From: Singulisphaera acidiphila DSM 18658 | GTDB lineage: Bacteria; Planctomycetota; Planctomycetia; Isosphaerales; Isosphaeraceae | Assembly: GCF_000242455.2 (NCBI RefSeq) | Contig: NC_019892.1 | Location: 806,001 to 870,000 of the forward strand | Reading direction: 5' to 3' | Length of the DNA stretch: 64,000 nt | In this document: one piece after another, positions 45,046-53,851 of the stretch | Position numbering within the stretch: the first letter of the stretch is position 1 | How the letters are laid out: each line of letters starts with the position of its first letter | Translations under genes and position numbers: made by a program | Notes under the pieces: generated by a model | Databases searched by the model: none | What the model saw: the letters and a program-made list of their open reading frames with translations, nothing else | Told to the model about the DNA's origin: nothing

Positions 45046-47004
45046 TCAATCGCCGCCAAGGAACCCGGCCCAGTAGCGGACTCCGGGATCGAGTTGGAGT
45101 TGGGGCAGAGATTGGTTCCAGCCCAGGTGATCCTGATACCAGCGAGCGACCTTCGTCCGTTTGGCCTCAACGGTATTCTGGATCTTTTGAACCAGGTTGG
45201 CGCGGGACATACCGCCTTGGAGCAGGCCGACGAAGTAGTTGAAGCTCTCAGGGTCGGTCGACCGGCCGAGCAACGATTGATAGAGGCCGGTGACGAATCC
45301 CTCGTTGGTCCCGCCGCTGGCGATCAGGTAGTCGTTGGTCGAGAGGATCCGGGCGAGCACGGCGTTATCGGTCTGACCGGCGGCGAGCAGGGTGCTCCAG
45401 TAGATGACTCCGGGATCGAACTTGAGCTGGGCCAACGACGCGTTCCAGCCCAGGGTGTCCTGATACCAGTGCGCGACTTTGACCTGGAGCGCTTCGGGCG
45501 TGCGTTCGAAGGTTTCGATGACCTGGATCCGCGTCTGGCCCGAGTTGAGTCTCCCGACCCAACTCGCGAGTCCTGCCGGCTCGGGGTCGCGACCCAGGAG
45601 AGTCTGGTAGAGACCGGTGACGAAGCCGGTGTTGGTCCCGCCGTAGCCGTTGTAGAAGTCGTCGGTTGCGAGGATCTTGGCGAGCAGGTCGTAGTCGCTT
45701 GTGCCGTTGGGGACGAGCGTGACCGTGGTCGGAATTCCGTCCCCCTGCGGTTCGGTTGCGGTCGACGTGACGTTGGCCGCGAAGTTGACCGCGTTGTAGG
45801 CGTCGACGATTCCCCCGGTGACCGTCTTGCCGGCCGCGCCGGGGAGGGGCTTGGTCGTAGACAGGATGCGCTGGACGACTTGCTCCGCGTTGAAATCAGG
45901 GCGGAGGCTGAGCACCAGGGCGGCGACACCGGAGACGAACGGGGCCGCCATCGAGGTTCCCGAGTAGGATGCGAAACCCCCTGGGATGATGCTCAGGATA
46001 TCGACCCCGGGCGCGACCAGGTCGACGCTCCGGGTGCCGTAGTCGGAGAAGCTGGCGAGCCTTCCCTGCGAGTCGACCGCGCCGACGGTGATCTGGTTAT
46101 TGAGGTTGTAACTGCCGGGATAGGAGGGAGTGAGATCGGTGTTCAGTCCGTCGTTGCCCGCGGCCGTCACGAAGACAACACCGTGCATGGCTGCGTAGGC
46201 GATGGCGTCACGGAGGGCCTGCGAATAGGCGCCCCCGCCCCAACTGGCATTGATCACCCGGGCCCCGTGGTTCACGGCGAAGTAGATGCCGTTGACCGCC
46301 GATTCGGTCGTGCCGTCGCCCCGGTTATCCAGGACCTTCACGGGCATGATCTTGGAGTACCAATCCACGCCGGTGATCCCGTACGCGTTGTTGCCAGACG
46401 CCGCCAGGATGCCTGCGACGTGGGTGCCGTGCCCGTTCGTGTCTTGGACGTTGTTGTTGTTATTGACAAAGTTCCAGCCGTAGATGGCGTTGCGAAACCC
46501 GTCGGAGCCGGAGAGGTCGCCGGGGTTGACCCAGAGCCGACTCGTCAGCTCGACGTTATTGAGGTCGATTCCCGTATCGAGCACCGCCACGATCGTCGTG
46601 TAGCGTCCCTGGGTCAAGGTCCAGGCTTCGGGAGCATCAATGTCGACGTTGTTCGCGTTGTTGAGCCCCCACTGCTGATTGAAATAGGGGTCGTTGGGAA
46701 TGACCGCCGCAGCCTGGATCGTGGAGTTGGGCTCGGCGTAGCTGACCAGAGGGTTGAACTGGAACCACTGAAGCACACGACTTTGGTCGACCCCCGCGCG
46801 CAGGGAGATCAGCATCGGTCCTGACGGATACTGCTCGACAACGGTCGCTCCGACGGTGGACAGGGCCGTCTGGATCGTCCCTCCCGACAGGTTCGGCTTG
46901 AACCGAACGAAAAGGTCGTCGGTGGCGCTGCCGTTCAATAACGTGCGAGGCTCAAGGACCTCGAATCGGAGCGTTGCCGCTGCGCGTCCGGTTCTGCGTG
47001 CCAT
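45046..47004 (-). CDS. Secreted subtilisin-like serine protease (S8) with DUF4214-like C-terminal repeats
   Basis: The 652-aa protein has the surface-protein motif LEPRTLLNG at residues 18-25. An S8 prodomain (about 28-100) precedes the catalytic domain. Triad: Asp143 in VAVLDTGID, His192 in NGHGTHVAG, Ser351 in SGTSMAAP; the oxyanion Asn is near 284 (AAGND). After about 415 come two related modules of roughly 110 residues with FVTGLYQTLLGRDPEPAGLA and FVTGLYQSLLGRSTDPESFN, a DUF4214-like pattern. All catalytic residues are present, so it should be active outside the cell. Confidence 0.93.
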   Translation of the reverse strand: MARRTGRAAATLRFEVLEPRTLLNGSATDDLFVRFKPNLSGGTIQTALSTVGATVVEQYPSGPMLISLRAGVDQSRVLQWFQFNPLVSYAEPNSTIQAAAVIPNDPYFNQQWGLNNANNVDIDAPEAWTLTQGRYTTIVAVLDTGIDLNNVELTSRLWVNPGDLSGSDGFRNAIYGWNFVNNNNNVQDTNGHGTHVAGILAASGNNAYGITGVDWYSKIMPVKVLDNRGDGTTESAVNGIYFAVNHGARVINASWGGGAYSQALRDAIAYAAMHGVVFVTAAGNDGLNTDLTPSYPGSYNLNNQITVGAVDSQGRLASFSDYGTRSVDLVAPGVDILSIIPGGFASYSGTSMAAPFVSGVAALVLSLRPDFNAEQVVQRILSTTKPLPGAAGKTVTGGIVDAYNAVNFAANVTSTATEPQGDGIPTTVTLVPNGTSDYDLLAKILATDDFYNGYGGTNTGFVTGLYQTLLGRDPEPAGLASWVGRLNSGQTRIQVIETFERTPEALQVKVAHWYQDTLGWNASLAQLKFDPGVIYWSTLLAAGQTDNAVLARILSTNDYLIASGGTNEGFVTGLYQSLLGRSTDPESFNYFVGLLQGGMSRANLVQKIQNTVEAKRTKVARWYQDHLGWNQSLPQLQLDPGVRYWAGFLGGD

Positions 47005-47341
47005 GGGTGTCTCGTCATGGTGCGGTGCCAGGGGAAGCCGCTGTGCTTCCGTTGCAAATTCAAGAAAGGAGCGGACGATTTCGCGGGCTCGTGAGATCGC
47101 GGGCTCGCCTGGCTCACCTTCAAAGTATTGCTAAGTTTACCTGACGTTTTGAACGCAGGCCATCCATGCAATCTTAACTTTTGTTAAGAGGCGTTTTTCC
47201 CTCGAATTCCGTACCGCTTCTATGTGCGGAAGAGTTCGTTGTGACTGCAATTGACGTTCAAGGGGGGAGACGACGATGATTCTGGGCAACGGAGGCCTGC
47301 AACGGCTCTCGACTTGACTCGTGGAAGAAGAAGGTCTGCCC
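47005..47341. other. Intergenic between divergent genes
   Basis: It contains the upstream regions of the subtilase (minus) and the DUF2721 gene (plus). An AT-rich stretch near 47130-47190 may be promoter DNA. No ORF with support. Confidence 0.4.
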
Positions 47342-47875
47342 ATGCCGCTCGGTCTGTCCAGTGATATCGACGCGTATGCGACGCTCTCGGCCATGATCAC
47401 GCCGGCCATTTTCTTGACGGCGAATGGTTCGTTGATCATCTCGACCTCGAACCGGATGTCGCGGATCGTCGATCGGATTCGGGTTCTCAACGACCTGGGG
47501 GACCGGATCGGCCGTCGTGGCGCCGATTTCGACTATCCGAAGGAGCGGTTGGCGAACGTGGAGGCTGAACTCGACCGCTTGGTCTGGCGAAGCTACCGAA
47601 TCCGATACGCGCTGGTGACCCTCTACCTCGCCTTCGGCGCGTTCGTGGGCACGAGCCTGACGTTGGCGATTGACGTCTGGACGGACAAGCACAGCCTGAT
47701 TTTCTTGCCGACGCTTCTGGCGGTTCTCGGCGTCTTCATGATGCTGGCCGCCTGCGTCAATCTGGTGCGCGAGGCTCTGGAGGCGCTCCGGGGCAACCGC
47801 AAGGAACTCTGGTTTTTCCGAGAGCTCCAAGCGCGGCGGAAAGCCGACGAGACGGAGGACAGTCCAAACTTATAG
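47342..47875 (+). CDS. DUF2721 membrane protein
   Basis: It has 177 aa from the ATG at 47342 (MPLGLSSDIDAYATLSAMIT), behind GAAGGT. Three hydrophobic segments fit the family: near 15-35 (AMITPAIFLTANGSLIIS), 90-110 (YALVTLYLAFGAFVGTSLTL) and 120-145 (LPTLLAVLGVFMMLAACVNL). A charged amphipathic segment with NRMSRIVDRIRVLND follows the first helix. DUF2721 proteins are small inner-membrane proteins of unknown role. Confidence 0.88.
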   Translation: MPLGLSSDIDAYATLSAMITPAIFLTANGSLIISTSNRMSRIVDRIRVLNDLGDRIGRRGADFDYPKERLANVEAELDRLVWRSYRIRYALVTLYLAFGAFVGTSLTLAIDVWTDKHSLIFLPTLLAVLGVFMMLAACVNLVREALEALRGNRKELWFFRELQARRKADETEDSPNL

Positions 47876-47902
47876 GGTATTCGAGATGTATGCGTTGTTT
47901 GT

Positions 47903-47944
47903 GTTTTGTGGTCCCGGACGGGTGCCTCTCCGGGGCTGCAAAAC
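47903..47944. terminator. Imperfect hairpin between convergent genes
   Basis: GTTTTGTGGTCCCGGA pairs with TCCGGGGCTGCAAAAC at 12 of 16 positions. It begins 28 bp after the DUF2721 stop and faces the NikR gene; the end is T/A-rich. It could serve both strands. Confidence 0.5.
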
Positions 47945-48027
47945 AAGGAACTTGCTCATCGGGGCGAAGATGTGGATAGGCTGATTCTGGCTTCCTGGGA
48001 GCGTGGTCTCTGCTTGTCTTACCGCCG

Positions 48028-48522
48028 TCAGTGGTGATGGTGTCCTTTGTCGTGGTCGTGCGAGTGAGTGTGCGTTCCTTCCCCGTGCGGATGCGTGTGA
48101 GCGTTGGGGATGGGCCCGGCCGCAGTCAGGACGAGGCGGCCGGACTCGACCCCTTTGGTGCCGATCAGGCTGTCCGCCAATTCGCGGATCAGCTTGGCTG
48201 AGCCGCGAAGGAGGATCACCTCGAGGCAGCGGTGTGCGTCGAGGTGGACGTGGGTTGTCGTGACCACCCGCTCGAGGTGTAAGTGCTGGATCTCGGTCAG
48301 CCGCTCCGAGATTCGGCCGGCGTGATGGTCGTAGATCAAGGTGACGACCCCCATCGCGTCGCTGTCGTCGACGGTGATCACGTCTTCGATCAGCGCGGCA
48401 CGCATCAGGCCGCGAACCGCTTCGCTCCGGTTGGGGTACTGATGCGTCTCGCGGTACTGGTCGAATTTTTGGAGCAACTCGCCGCCGATCGCGACGCTGA
48501 ACCGCACCAAGGGGTCTTTCAC
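48028..48522 (-). CDS. nikR: Nickel-responsive regulator NikR with His-rich tail
   Basis: The 164-aa protein has an N-terminal ribbon-helix-helix (VRFSVAIGGELLQKFDQYRE, then NRSEAVRGLMRAAL) and an ACT-like C-terminal nickel domain. The four ligands expected from E. coli NikR are present at matching spacing: His80, His91, His93 and Cys99 (LHLERVVTTTHVHLDAHRCL). After about residue 140 it adds a His-rich tail (HTHPHGEGTHTHSHDHDKGH then HHH), absent from most NikR. It represses nickel uptake genes, but none is in the window. Confidence 0.95.
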   Translation of the reverse strand: MKDPLVRFSVAIGGELLQKFDQYRETHQYPNRSEAVRGLMRAALIEDVITVDDSDAMGVVTLIYDHHAGRISERLTEIQHLHLERVVTTTHVHLDAHRCLEVILLRGSAKLIRELADSLIGTKGVESGRLVLTAAGPIPNAHTHPHGEGTHTHSHDHDKGHHHH

Positions 48523-48582
48523 GGTCCCACACTTCCTCTCGAGGGGCGGATCGGCTGGCTTTTTGGCCGTTGAGCGTCGACT

Positions 48583-49746
48583 CTAGCCGATCTTGGGCAT
48601 CTCGATCCAGGCACCATCCTGGTTCGAGCTGGCGACGGCTCCTTCGACGAAGGCCATTCCCGCGACGCCGTCGATGATGCCGGGGTGATCGTAGGGGGTG
48701 GGCACTTTCTCCCCACGTTGACCGCGGATGGTCCACTCGAGGGTGCGATGGAGGTTACCGAGGGCTTCGTGGAACCCTTCGGGGTGCCCGGAGGGGAGCC
48801 GCAGGTAGGGCTTGATCGAGCCGGGGAAGTAGTCGTACTCGGCCCCCTGGCGGTAGAGCCGGAGCGGCTGGCCGCCGGCGTAGTGCTTCAGCACGGTGTG
48901 GTCGGTGATCGACCATTCGAGGGTGCCGGTCGTCCCGCTGATCCGGAACCCGTTGTCGTTCTGGGCGCCGATGGTGATCTGCGAGGCCGCGATGGTGGCG
49001 ATCCCGCCGTTGTCGAGCTCGGCCAGGACGGTGAAGTCATCGTCGAGGGCGCGGCCCGGAACGAACGCCTTGAGGCGGCCACGGATCCGGGTCGCATGCC
49101 GGCCGGCGACGAACCGAACGAACTCGTAGGCATGGGTGCCGATGTCGCCGCCGCATCCCGAAGCGCCCGCCTTGGTGGGATCGACCCGCCACGATGCCTG
49201 CTTCTGTCCGTCGGACTCCAGCTTGGTGGCGAGCCACCCTTGGGGATACCAGGCCTCCACCTTGCGAACCTCGCCGATGGCGCTGTCGCGGATCAGCTCG
49301 CGGGCGAGCATGACCATGGGGAAGCCGGTGTAGGTGTAGGCGACGATGAACGGGGTCTTGTGCGCGGCGACGGTCGCGTGCAGGCGGCGGGCCTCGTCGA
49401 GCGTGGTCGTCATCGGCTTTTCGCAGAGTACGGCGATTCCCGCACTCGCGGCGGCGGCGGCCGGTCCGAAGTGGGCGTCGTTGGGGGTGACGATGGTCAG
49501 GTAGTCGATTCGCTCCGACTCGGGCAGCGCGGCCTCCGTCTTGACCAGAGTCTGCCAGTCGGGGTATCCGCGGGAGAAGAACAGGTCGCGAGCGGACTCG
49601 ATTGACTCCTCGGGCTTACTCCGCAGGGCACCCGCGGTGAGCTCGGCCGAGTTGTCTATGAGGATCGCGCGGCGGTGAGGTCCGCCAAAGAAGTTGGCTG
49701 GTCCCCCGCCGCCGACCATACCTACCCGCAACTTCCGCTGGCTCAT
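48583..49746 (-). CDS. Gfo/Idh/MocA-family oxidoreductase
   Basis: This 387-aa protein starts LRVGMVGGGGPANFFGGPHR, a Rossmann motif, with GGGGAA upstream of the ATG at 49746. The conserved EKPMTTTLDEARRL (Lys of E-K-P) occurs near residue 110. GCGGDIGTHAYEFVRFVAG carries the Asp/His pair expected of the family. The C-terminal domain has IAASQITIGAQNDNGFRISG and GHPEGFHEALGN. Such enzymes oxidise sugars or inositols with NAD(P). No signal peptide is seen, so it is probably cytoplasmic. Substrate unknown. Confidence 0.95.
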   Translation of the reverse strand: MSQRKLRVGMVGGGGPANFFGGPHRRAILIDNSAELTAGALRSKPEESIESARDLFFSRGYPDWQTLVKTEAALPESERIDYLTIVTPNDAHFGPAAAAASAGIAVLCEKPMTTTLDEARRLHATVAAHKTPFIVAYTYTGFPMVMLARELIRDSAIGEVRKVEAWYPQGWLATKLESDGQKQASWRVDPTKAGASGCGGDIGTHAYEFVRFVAGRHATRIRGRLKAFVPGRALDDDFTVLAELDNGGIATIAASQITIGAQNDNGFRISGTTGTLEWSITDHTVLKHYAGGQPLRLYRQGAEYDYFPGSIKPYLRLPSGHPEGFHEALGNLHRTLEWTIRGQRGEKVPTPYDHPGIIDGVAGMAFVEGAVASSNQDGAWIEMPKIG

Positions 49747-50048
49747 CGTGTCGTTCCCCTAAGAGTCATTTGCCCTTGGCTTGGACTGTCCGGATCGGCC
49801 CGTGGCGTGGTGCTTCCTGTCGCGAAGAGCAACTCGCGTCTTCACTTTTGAGTGCGGACCGGGCCGAATCGAGGGTGATCATTCCCTCTCCTTCGTTCCC
49901 TGATTTCAAGGGGATCCGCAAGACGCACAGAGGGGCCGAGGGCCGGAATGCGCCACTATAGCCCGCGCGAACTCACTTTTGTAGAGTAAGGTGGCCCCTC
50001 CGAAGGACCGATTGGCAAATGCAACGCTCCAGGAGAGAGAACCTCGCC
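49747..50048. other. Intergenic between divergent genes
   Basis: It holds the promoter regions of the Gfo/Idh/MocA gene and the sulfatase gene. AGGAGAG at 50032-50038 precedes the sulfatase ATG at 50049. No other feature seen. Confidence 0.45.
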
Positions 50049-51383
50049 ATGTCTTATCGTCTGCTCGTGCTCTTGACCCTGGTCGTGGCTGGAATCGGTA
50101 CGCCGGCTCTCGCGGCCGCTGAGGGGGCGAAACGGCCCAACGTCTTGCTCCTGCTCGCCGACGACCTCGGCTGGGGCGACGTCGGGTTCAACGGCCGGAC
50201 CGAGTGGGCGACCCCCAACCTCGACCGCCTGGCGGCGCGCGGGACGACCTTCAAGCGGTTCTACACGGCCGCCGTCGTCTGCGCCCCGAGCCGAGCGGCC
50301 CTGATGACCGGCCGGTACACGATCCACGACGGGGTCTCGCGGAACAATGACGACCTGCCCGCCCGCGAGGTGACCTTGGCCGAGGCCTTCAAGACGCACG
50401 GCTACGATACGGCCCTGTTCGGTAAGTGGCACCACGGCCAGCCGAGGGATGGCAGTAAGACCTATGTCCATCCGATGGACCAGGGCTTCGACGAGTTCTT
50501 CGGTTTCACCGACGCCAAACACGCCTGGGAAAAGTATCCCGAACAACTCTGGCACGGCCGGGAGCTCAAGCCGGTCTCAGGCTATTCCGACGATATGTTC
50601 GCCGACCACGCCATCGACTTCCTCAAACGGCACAAGGAAAAGCCGACGCCGTTCTTTCTGTACGTTCCCTTCATCAATACCCACTTCAACATCGAAGCCC
50701 CGGCCGAGGAAGTGGCGCTTCACCAAGGGAAGTTCACCGAAGTTGATCCCTCGAAGCCGATCCGCGCAACATATGCGGCGATGGTCACCCAACTCGACAA
50801 GAACGTCGGCCGGATCATGACCGCGCTCGAGGGCCTGGGGCTGGCCGCCGACACGCTGGTCGTGTTCGTGAGCGACCACGGGGCGACCTTCGAGTCGGGC
50901 AACCTGGGCGCGAGCGACTACCACGATAGCAACCGGCCGTTCCGAGGCCAGAAGCGAACCCTCTGGGAAGGGGGGATCCGCGTCCCGGGGGTTGCCTGCT
51001 GGCCGGGCCATGTGCCCGCCGGGGTCATCTCGAATGAGGTGGTTCATATGACCGACCTCTTCCCGACCCTGCTCGCCGCCACCGGTGCCCACCCCGAAGC
51101 CGCCTGGCACGTTGACGGCGCGGACCTCTGGCCGACCTGGACCGGCAAAGCCAAGCTCCCCGAGCGGACCCTTTTCTGGGAGTGGCGAGTCGAGGGATCG
51201 AACCAACTTGCGGCGATGCGAGGCCCGATGAAGCTGGTGATCACCAGTGGCGGCCGCCCCGAGCTGTTCAACGTCGAGACCGACCCCGCCGAGCGCCGCA
51301 ACGCGATCGCCGAGAACCCCGAACTCGCGCGGCAACTTCAAAACGAATTGAAGGCGTGGCTGGCGACTGAGACCAAAGATTGA
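50049..51383 (+). CDS. Secreted sulfatase (arylsulfatase family S1)
   Basis: It has 444 aa from the ATG at 50049, preferred because of the AGGAGAG upstream and the immediate signal peptide (LLVLLTLVVAGIGTPALAAA). Metal-binding Asp38-Asp39 sit in VLLLLADDLGWGDVGFNGR. The formylglycine motif is CAPSRAALMTGR with Cys78, so a maturase is needed. Later VVFVSDHGATFE supplies the Asp-His pair and TLWEGGIRVPG is typical. The enzyme hydrolyses sulfate esters, perhaps of sulfated polysaccharides. It is convergent with the following small secreted protein gene. Confidence 0.95.
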   Translation: MSYRLLVLLTLVVAGIGTPALAAAEGAKRPNVLLLLADDLGWGDVGFNGRTEWATPNLDRLAARGTTFKRFYTAAVVCAPSRAALMTGRYTIHDGVSRNNDDLPAREVTLAEAFKTHGYDTALFGKWHHGQPRDGSKTYVHPMDQGFDEFFGFTDAKHAWEKYPEQLWHGRELKPVSGYSDDMFADHAIDFLKRHKEKPTPFFLYVPFINTHFNIEAPAEEVALHQGKFTEVDPSKPIRATYAAMVTQLDKNVGRIMTALEGLGLAADTLVVFVSDHGATFESGNLGASDYHDSNRPFRGQKRTLWEGGIRVPGVACWPGHVPAGVISNEVVHMTDLFPTLLAATGAHPEAAWHVDGADLWPTWTGKAKLPERTLFWEWRVEGSNQLAAMRGPMKLVITSGGRPELFNVETDPAERRNAIAENPELARQLQNELKAWLATETKD

Positions 51384-51528
51384 TAGGCGATTATGTTTTG
51401 TGAGGTGGGCTTCAGCCTGCCGCTGCCATCAATCGGGATGGCCGCCTGAATTTCGGAAACCAGAAGGGCTTGCGCCCGGGCCGATGGGTTCGCCATGGCT
51501 TCGGGCGCTGAGCATGTCCCACTTCGTT

Positions 51529-52062
51529 TCAACCACCGCGTGCCGGGTTGAAGTACCAGGGGAACGGATAGGGACCGGGGCCGGGCACGATCGGATCGAG
51601 GTCGTGGATCGGGACGTACGACCCCTGGTCGTAGTACATGCCGACCGGCTTGAACGGTTTGGCGAAGCTCTGGAAGACGCGGAGCGGCCGGGGCCAGGGG
51701 TAGCAGTCGCAATTGATCGAGCTTTTGCCGGGGCTGCCGTGAAAGTAGGGGTAGATGCTCGCCGTGCAATTCGCCTTCATCGGGTGGCCGTAGAGGCCCC
51801 CTTCCTTGATGCTATTCGGGCGATGGCCATGAGGGCGGTCACCCCAGCGGGTGTGATACCAGGTGTCGCGGCGCGGGTCGGGCGGCAGGGATGGCTCGAT
51901 CCTGTCGAATCGCGAGATCAAGCCGCTCCGCTCGACGATGTCGGGGATAATCGGCTGAGGAATCTGCCCGAACGCCGGCATGCCAGGCAGTACCAGAACT
52001 GCGCCCAGGACCGCCAGGGCCGAGAGGCCCATCCGGCCAAGTCGTGGAGAACCAACGCGCAT
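51529..52062 (-). CDS. Small secreted protein, function unknown
   Basis: It has 177 aa from the ATG at 52062, favoured by GGAGG at 7 bases. A signal peptide runs to about residue 34 (LAVLGAVLVLPGMPAFGQ). The mature part is rich in Pro, Tyr, Trp and His, with DTWYHTRWGDRPHGHRPN and a Cys pair in KANCTASIYPYFHGSPGKSS and NCDCYPWPRPLRVF. No known domain was recognised. It is one of three small secreted proteins on this strand. Confidence 0.7.
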   Translation of the reverse strand: MRVGSPRLGRMGLSALAVLGAVLVLPGMPAFGQIPQPIIPDIVERSGLISRFDRIEPSLPPDPRRDTWYHTRWGDRPHGHRPNSIKEGGLYGHPMKANCTASIYPYFHGSPGKSSINCDCYPWPRPLRVFQSFAKPFKPVGMYYDQGSYVPIHDLDPIVPGPGPYPFPWYFNPARGG

Positions 52063-52280
52063 CGCCATCCCTCCTCATTCATCAAAAGTCTCGAACGGGT
52101 CGCCTCCATGCATCCGGCGAGTTTCTTTTATGTCGGCCGATTGTCGGAGACCCTGGAGCGATTCGAGCCCCCTACCCCCGTCCTCATGGGCCCGTAATAC
52201 GCAAAGGCGATAAAACCGGTCGAAGCTGATGATGTGGTGTGTAGGGGGAAGCAAGCTACCTTAGGGGATCCAACCAGAAA

Positions 52281-52317
52281 CGACGTGAGCCCGGCAGTTC
52301 ATGCCGGGCTCGCGTCG
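52281..52317. terminator. 16-bp hairpin downstream of the Gly/Cys-rich gene
   Basis: CGACGTGAGCCCGGCA pairs with TGCCGGGCTCGCGTCG with one mismatch around a GTTCA loop. It lies 40 bp beyond the stop of the minus-strand gene at 52358. No T-run. Confidence 0.65.
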
Positions 52318-52357
52318 GATCTTCATCGGTGATGGATTCACCCGATCAGGAGCAAAA

Positions 52358-53338
52358 TCAGGGGACGTTCTCGTTGAACGGAGGGAAGGCGAAGAAGTCG
52401 CGAGGAGAACGGGTCGTCACGATGTAGGGGACGTAGCCGGGAGTGAGAGGCACCGGACCGCCAGGCCCCACGAACCACTTGATGTCACCCTTGTGAAGTG
52501 CCTTGGCGACGAGTGCCTTGGGCAAGCCGAGGGCTCCGTGGGTCGCCTGGAGCAACCCATGTCCACCGAGGCAGGCTCCGCAGCCCTTACCACCGCAAGC
52601 ACCACACCCACCCTTGCCGAAGAGGCCGCGACCGCCGCAAGCTCCGCAACCCCCGCCGTGGCAGCTACCGCAAAGGTCACCGGTCGAGAGTCCACCGACC
52701 CCACCCTGGCAGATCCCGCAGCCATTGCCGCTGCACTGGTCGCAGCCATGACCGCGCCGATGGAAGTGGCGAAGCTTGAGCTTGCACCCGGAATCGCCGC
52801 ATTGGGTCGAGGGGTAAGCGGACTGGGCCGAGACGAGCGGAGCCTGGCTCGACGGAGCCACGACCGTGCCGCCGGTTGAGACCAACCCGCCGCAGTCGTT
52901 GCCACTGAAGAACTTGCCGCCGTGCCCCTTCTTGAACAGGCCGAGACCGTGGCAGCCACCTGCGGAGCCACCGCCACAACCGTTGTCGCCGCATCCACCG
53001 TCGCTGCAACCGCCGCCATGTCCGAGGCCACAGCCCGCACCATGTCCGAGGCCACCGTGGAGAAGCCCACAGCCGGCACCGTGTCCGAGGCCGCCGTGGA
53101 GGAGACCCCCGTGCAGCAGTCCGCCCGCCGCAGCCAGGCCACCGAGGCCGTCCTTGGCGTAGTGACCATAGGGGATTGGGGGCGCGAAGTAGGGCCCGCC
53201 CGTGTTGATGTCGATGGCCTCGACTTCACGAGGGATCGTGTGCAATCCCCCGGCATGAACGGACCGGCTTTGTCCGATCGTGAACGACGCCGCCAGGGCG
53301 AACGTCAGCGCCACCCCTCGCCATTTTCCGAAACGCAT
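52358..53338 (-). CDS. Secreted Gly/Cys/His-rich low-complexity protein
   Basis: It has 326 aa from the ATG at 53338, favoured by GGGAG at 5 bases. A signal peptide spans about residues 1-31 ([20 protein letters not shown] then AGG). Residues about 65-125 are repeats of [13 protein letters not shown]. Cys-rich clusters follow: [43 protein letters not shown] and [15 protein letters not shown]. The pattern suggests metal binding or a disulfide-linked structural role. The C-terminus reads [20 protein letters not shown]. No known domain. Confidence 0.75.
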   Translation of the reverse strand: MRFGKWRGVALTFALAASFTIGQSRSVHAGGLHTIPREVEAIDINTGGPYFAPPIPYGHYAKDGLGGLAAAGGLLHGGLLHGGLGHGAGCGLLHGGLGHGAGCGLGHGGGCSDGGCGDNGCGGGSAGGCHGLGLFKKGHGGKFFSGNDCGGLVSTGGTVVAPSSQAPLVSAQSAYPSTQCGDSGCKLKLRHFHRRGHGCDQCSGNGCGICQGGVGGLSTGDLCGSCHGGGCGACGGRGLFGKGGCGACGGKGCGACLGGHGLLQATHGALGLPKALVAKALHKGDIKWFVGPGGPVPLTPGYVPYIVTTRSPRDFFAFPPFNENVP

Positions 53339-53851
53339 GGTCACTCCCTTTTATATCGTATCGGTGTATCCCTCCTGGAGTTCCGGAAGCAAGCGATCGA
53401 CAGTCTCTCACGCAATCCTTCGCGTGAAGCATGCCGGCGACCAGGGCCGGTCCACACGTCCTCGCCCCTGTAATTCTTTGCAGAAAAAGGGACGTCGTTC
53501 GCGGTCCAGTTTGGCCATGGTTAGTGAATCGGTTCGAGCGACCACAATTCTGGAGTGAAACCTGACGGCGCGCACCGGCACCGGCCAATCGTCGGGCGAC
53601 GATGGGCCGGTCCGGGGGTGTTGAATCGATGGTTTTCGGCACAATTCCGCCGAAATGGAAGGCGGGGTCCGCCGAAGATTCGGAGGCGAAAAAAGGGGAA
53701 ATGGTTGATGGATTGAGGATCCGTCCTCGGTTCGGACCGATTGTGAAAATCGGTCCGTGCTCCTTAAGATTCGCCTCCGAATCTTGGCTTCGGCGGACTT
53801 CCCGTGATTTGGAATCGCGGGGGCCTTACTTACCCCCACTTTTCCTGCGAC
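53339..53851. other. Intergenic region with a nested inverted repeat
   Basis: No supported gene. It is the upstream region of the Gly/Cys-rich gene and the downstream region of the next minus-strand gene. The large inverted repeat at 53667-53798 is its main feature. Confidence 0.5.
53667..53798. repeat. 132-bp nested inverted repeat
   Basis: The left arm starts GTCCGCCGAAGATTCGGAGG (53667-53689) and the right arm is its complement at 53771-53798, with five extra bases. Inside, CGGACCGATT (53733-53742) and AATCGGTCCG (53748-53757) form a perfect 10-bp hairpin. A run of A residues follows the left arm. Confidence 0.85.

Noticed and set aside
45094..46824. 576-codon plus-strand frame
   Set aside because: Antisense shadow of the subtilase, which has an intact catalytic triad.
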